From the NCBI GenBank assembly GCA_037132015.1, contig JBAXPW010000011.1, forward strand, positions 1 to 28,358: a DNA stretch of 28,358 nucleotides. The letters are read 5' to 3'. Of the stretch, positions 25,359 to 28,358 are shown piece by piece. Every line of letters starts with the position of its first letter. Position 1 is the stretch's first letter. Source of the DNA: JBAXPW01 sp037132015. GTDB lineage: Bacteria > Patescibacteriota > Microgenomatia > UBA1406 > GWC2-37-13. A program made the position numbers and the translations under genes. The notes beneath the pieces are model-generated. The model made no database searches. It had not been told where the DNA came from and was given only the letters and a program-made list of their open reading frames with translations.

Positions 25359-25389
25359 TATAATTTGATTGGGTATCAAGATTTATAAT
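25359..25389 (+). promoter_or_regulatory. Two candidate -10 boxes of the Tat-motif gene
   Basis: TATAAT occurs at 25359-25364 and again at 25384-25389. The second ends only 4 nt before the ATG at 25394; the first would give a leader of roughly 20 nt. No strong -35 fits either. Confidence 0.35.
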
Positions 25390-25393
25390 AATT

Positions 25394-26494
25394 ATGGTAG
25401 AGAGAAACGCACATAACAAAGATTTGACGCGTCGTCAATTTTTAAGATTCATTGCTTTTGCTACATTTATATCATCTGGTACTTATAAATCACCACAAAT
25501 TGCAGAATATTTACTACGCAACCCAGATCGACTTGATTTCACTCTGAATGCCTTAGAATATTATTATACAAATAAAGGGAATGAGGTAGCTAGGTCTACA
25601 TATAGAAGAGATCCCCAACCAAACTCGCAACGCCAATCATTATTAAAAATAGTGCAAGAAGGTGTGAGGTTATATGGAAAACCAGTCTCTTACACATTTT
25701 ATGAACAAAGAAAATCTGATGAATTATGGGATGAGAAAATTTCAAACTTAGCTTCACAGATTAATGGTGTTGATTTAGTACAATTTATACAAGGAGATCT
25801 TTATGCTAGCACTAAAATACAAAATACCTCTGATCAAATAGTAAGCTATGAATCTGATACTGATCCTTCTACTCTTAATTCAATATTGGGGGCTAACTAC
25901 ACTATTTACAGTCTAGAAGACTTAAAAAAAACTCCACATAGTAGTTTTTATAATAAGTCTGATCAAGATGTTCAAGGTCTTATAAATAAACTAGATACCC
26001 TCATTAAAAAAATTGGTTCTCAAAATCCTATTTCAACATCTTTTATACTCAATTTTTTTCTCCAACAATCAATTGGCAATCTATCAATGGCAATTCAAGA
26101 TACGGCACTTTTTGTTAAACTCTATGCTCGCAACGACTTAACTTCTGGAAAATGGCTTGGAAGTGATCACAAAAATAAACCTATTAAAATATCGCGATAT
26201 AAGAATATTAGGGATGAATTTTTACCGATGGGAGAGCATTTTATGGAAGATATGAATATCGATAATTCGAAAGAAGAGCCCGACTTAGATACAAATAATC
26301 TTTTAGGATCGACTTATCATGCGTGGGATACACTAGCAACTATGAGAATGTTACCTCCAAGACTAACTGCAAAAGCTTCAATTGTTAGAGTACTGGAGGC
26401 ATATCAAAATCAAGGTAATTACAAAATTGCATCTATCGCACATGTTGCAAGACAACTTCCTCAAATCGAACGTTATTTATCGACACTTAAATAG
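25394..26494 (+). CDS. Hypothetical protein with a twin-arginine-like N-terminus
   Basis: A 366-residue protein. The N-terminus has TRRQFLRFIAFATFISSG (residues 12-29), which fits the Tat consensus (S/T-R-R-x-F-L-K) followed by a short hydrophobic stretch. No clear AxA cleavage site follows, so an anchored form is possible. The mature part is mostly helical and soluble (for example SILGANYTIYSLEDL and AWDTLATMRMLPPRLTAKAS). No enzymatic motif or family was recognised. No Tat translocase gene is in this window, so use of the Tat route is unproven. Convergent with the M41-like protease gene, 24 nt apart. Confidence 0.58.
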   Translation: MVERNAHNKDLTRRQFLRFIAFATFISSGTYKSPQIAEYLLRNPDRLDFTLNALEYYYTNKGNEVARSTYRRDPQPNSQRQSLLKIVQEGVRLYGKPVSYTFYEQRKSDELWDEKISNLASQINGVDLVQFIQGDLYASTKIQNTSDQIVSYESDTDPSTLNSILGANYTIYSLEDLKKTPHSSFYNKSDQDVQGLINKLDTLIKKIGSQNPISTSFILNFFLQQSIGNLSMAIQDTALFVKLYARNDLTSGKWLGSDHKNKPIKISRYKNIRDEFLPMGEHFMEDMNIDNSKEEPDLDTNNLLGSTYHAWDTLATMRMLPPRLTAKASIVRVLEAYQNQGNYKIASIAHVARQLPQIERYLSTLK

Positions 26495-26518
26495 CGAGAC
26501 AAAATTACTGATTTGATT

Positions 26519-27466
26519 TTATACTCTGCTATAAATAGTGGTTCGAGGAGCCTTCAGATCAAACCTATCTGATCCCTTTGGATTTAATGTTGAACCGCTA
26601 CCTATCAATTCATCTATCGGAACCATTCCTGTTTGAATTTTCCCTCCATATCCTTGTGAACAGGATGATGAATGATACATCTCACCTCCACAGGCCATAC
26701 ATTTTGGAAATGCTTTATTATCCTTCACAATAAAGACAACCATTCTTCCATCTTTACCAACAACATCAATTTGATAGGTACGTCCGGGTTGAAATAACGT
26801 GCGTGGATCCAGAGATTGTTGTTGTCGTGCCAACATTTGATGTTTTCTCTCTTCGTCTTCAAGGCGTAATAATTCGGCTAGATTATCTGCTAATAATTTT
26901 GGTCGTTCAAATACATCAAAACGTGCTTGTCTCTCTATTTCATACAAATCAGATTGCGTAATATTTCCTCTCTCTGCAAATAGTACAGCCATTCTTGCAC
27001 GGACCGCATGAGGCACACTCCTAATGCGCGCACTTGCCTCTGCTTGTGCAGTTGTTGCTGAACCCACTCCATACATTTCTAGCATTTTTGCTTTGTACCA
27101 ATCACTCCCATATCCTTGAGCGGGACCTTCAGGAGTGTCTACCATTCCTGCTGATGCAACAATTTGTACTTCTCGCAAATTACTAGGTGTTAGTGTTATA
27201 TCATGGACCATCATTCCACGATACCCATCACCAGGACGACACGTAGCGAACACAAAATTGCCCAGTGAAGCAAAAATATGATTAAGCTCATGGCCTGCCA
27301 CCCCAACATCACCTTGACTCTGCTTAGTTTCTCGTGGTTTCAATTTTGAAATGGTATTAAGAATCTCAGCTTTTTGACCAGAATTAAAGGAAGGTTGAAC
27401 GCGGGATTGAGCTCTCCCTATAGGAAAAATTCCATCCCGTCGATATTGTGTTTCAGCAGATGACAT
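26519..27466 (-). CDS. M41-like zinc metallopeptidase without an AAA+ domain, with a C-terminal zinc ribbon
   Basis: A 315-residue soluble protein. HELNH at residues 59-63 is an HExxH zinc motif in a helix (GVAGHELNHIFASLG). About 60 residues later, GYGSDWYKAKMLEMYG (118-133) resembles the FtsH segment that gives the third zinc ligand, making Asp122 the likely ligand. The helical tail after it also fits the M41 peptidase fold. No Walker A/B motifs and no membrane segment are present. A coiled, charged helix (about 190-220) links to a beta-rich end with Cys256-x2-Cys259 and Cys269 (CMACGGEMYHSSSC), probably zinc-binding. Substrate and partner are unknown. An extended -10 box lies 8 nt before the ATG. 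Confidence 0.62.
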   Translation of the reverse strand: MSSAETQYRRDGIFPIGRAQSRVQPSFNSGQKAEILNTISKLKPRETKQSQGDVGVAGHELNHIFASLGNFVFATCRPGDGYRGMMVHDITLTPSNLREVQIVASAGMVDTPEGPAQGYGSDWYKAKMLEMYGVGSATTAQAEASARIRSVPHAVRARMAVLFAERGNITQSDLYEIERQARFDVFERPKLLADNLAELLRLEDEERKHQMLARQQQSLDPRTLFQPGRTYQIDVVGKDGRMVVFIVKDNKAFPKCMACGGEMYHSSSCSQGYGGKIQTGMVPIDELIGSGSTLNPKGSDRFDLKAPRTTIYSRV

Positions 27467-27474
27467 TTTAGCCT

Positions 27475-27483
27475 ATTATACCA
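27475..27483 (-). promoter_or_regulatory. Extended -10 promoter of the M41-like gene
   Basis: The minus strand reads TGGTATAAT, ending 8 nt before the ATG at 27466. Confidence 0.55.
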
Positions 27484-27540
27484 AGAAAAAGTAAGTTGTG
27501 AGTGAGTTTATAGTTTGCAGGGAATATTTTTTATAAAAGA

Positions 27541-27640
27541 ATACTTTAGACTTTGGACTTTAGACTTTATACTTTATAACATTACGAACTTTATAAACTC
27601 TTTTCCCCTTTTCCCTTTAGACTTTGGACTCCTTTAGAGG
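27541..27640 (+). repeat. Third copy of the repeat tail (ACTTTAGACTTT type), no hairpin core
   Basis: It contains ACTTTAGACTTTGGACTTT, then ACTTTATAACATTACGAAC, and ACTTTATAAACTC followed by TTTTCCCCTTTTCCC, matching the tail of copy L at about 95-175. The GC-rich hairpins of copies L and R are missing. It runs directly into the promoter of the kinase-like gene. Confidence 0.65.
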
Positions 27641-27646
27641 TATAAT
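27618..27646 (+). promoter_or_regulatory. Promoter of the kinase-like gene, with its -35 inside the repeat tail
   Basis: TAGACT (27618-27623; 4 of 6 matches to TTGACA), a 17-bp spacer, and TATAAT (27641-27646) ending 8 nt before the ATG. The -35 is part of a TTTAGACTTTGGACT repeat unit. Confidence 0.5.
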
Positions 27647-27654
27647 GGGTTGCC

Positions 27655-28317
27655 ATGACAATACAAGAAGAGCGATATATAAAACAATTTCAAAAAATTA
27701 AGATAAAACAAATCGGAAAATTGATTGATGAAGGAATGGGGAATCGTGTCTATGAATATGGAAAAAAACAAGTATTAAAAATTCCCAAAATTTCTTTCAT
27801 TTATCATCCACCTTCATTACCACATGCAAAATCAGATTTGCAAATAATTAACAGGTATTTCAAAGACTACATTCAAGATACAGAGATTATAACAACACCA
27901 AAATCCGACTATTATTGCATCATTCAGGAACGAATTACAAACCCTCGTCATCCTACAAAAAATGACGTAGCTCTATTACAAGATCAATTTGATGACATCG
28001 TGAAAAAAAATATTCGGTTATATGATCGTCATGGAGATTCATTAGATTTTCTCGGACAGCAAGGATTGAGAGAATGTATATATTCATTAGTTGTTCCTTG
28101 GAAAAAACCTCACTTGTTTAATATCGTTATCTCAGAGAATAAATCATCGGAACGACTTGTTATTCTTGACATAGAATTATTACGAATGAAAGAACGAGAT
28201 CAAACACTCCGCGATCTTCGTTTTCGATTTGTTTCAACTATTTCATACTTTTTGAATATATTTTTTTTGCGTTACTGTTTTGGAATTCATATAAAAAATA
28301 ATTCTGCTGAATTCTAA
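27655..28317 (+). CDS. Protein kinase-like fold protein, small and divergent
   Basis: A 220-residue protein with the layout of a minimal kinase-like fold. The Gly-rich strand-turn IDEGMGNRVYEYG (24-36) is followed by Lys42 in VLKIP as the ATP-anchoring lysine. A YYCIIQERI hinge-like strand (86-94) comes next. Asn156 in LFNIVI and Asp172 in LVILDIELL are spaced like the metal-binding Asn and Asp of aminoglycoside-kinase or lipopolysaccharide-kinase relatives. The HRD-type catalytic Asp is not clear, though HGDSLDF (126-132) is a candidate. The C-terminus has a hydrophobic stretch (about 193-210). Function is unknown; a pseudokinase is possible. Confidence 0.5.
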   Translation: MTIQEERYIKQFQKIKIKQIGKLIDEGMGNRVYEYGKKQVLKIPKISFIYHPPSLPHAKSDLQIINRYFKDYIQDTEIITTPKSDYYCIIQERITNPRHPTKNDVALLQDQFDDIVKKNIRLYDRHGDSLDFLGQQGLRECIYSLVVPWKKPHLFNIVISENKSSERLVILDIELLRMKERDQTLRDLRFRFVSTISYFLNIFFLRYCFGIHIKNNSAEF

Positions 28318-28358
28318 GTCGAATCCGAACAGCTAGTAAGGAAACTGTTAAAAACTTC

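Overview
The window reads as a chromosome segment of a Patescibacteria/CPR bacterium, most likely of the Microgenomates type (for example Gottesmanbacteria or Roizmanbacteria relatives). This is inferred from several signs: AT-rich sequence, many short membrane-anchored proteins without recognisable relatives, a type IV secretion pilin-like protein, a GTPase Obg without its C-terminal domain, and archaeal-type coenzyme A enzymes. UGA is used as a normal stop (for example at the end of obg), so this is not one of the UGA-recoding CPR lineages. No rRNA, tRNA, CRISPR array or transposase gene was seen.

Layout. Positions 1-207 hold an intergenic repeat with hairpins. Then comes a minus-strand unit: a 21-residue lysine-rich ORF and a membrane-anchored clan GH-A-like glycosidase. 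Divergent from it lies the pair penicillin-binding protein 1C plus a giant alpha-2-macroglobulin (1457-9865), the well-known bacterial pairing of a peptidoglycan synthase with a protease trap, followed by an unrecognised membrane-anchored protein (9896-11155). On the minus strand follow a short-chain dehydrogenase and a UPF0182 membrane protein. A second, inverted copy of the 1-207 repeat sits directly upstream of UPF0182 (15062-15225), next to further nested hairpins and a 48-residue ORF. Then come a hypothetical protein with a 13-bp triplication at its 5' end and a TfoX N-domain protein.

The central minus-strand block holds obg, overlapped by a fusion of archaeal-type phosphopantetheine adenylyltransferase with the archaeal GTP-dependent dephospho-CoA kinase (DUF359). 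This fusion would place the last two CoA steps in one polypeptide and is the most striking gene here. Upstream of obg are a 51-residue Lys/His-rich small membrane protein and an unknown 242-residue protein. Next is an ABC-2 exporter operon (COG4586 ATPase, COG4587 and COG3694 permeases) followed by an eight-cysteine-cluster protein. Divergent from the exporter is a FecR-phosphodiester glycosidase (NAGPA) fusion. The right end holds a small membrane protein, a T4SS-pilin-like protein, a Tat-motif hypothetical, an M41-like zinc protease without an AAA+ module, and a kinase-like protein whose promoter lies in a third copy of the repeat tail.

A window-wide theme is that at least thirteen starts have a TATAAT-like hexamer ending only 5-9 nt before the ATG, with no Shine-Dalgarno sequence. 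The simplest reading is that most transcription units here are leaderless. This pattern was used to choose starts and to recover three short genes.
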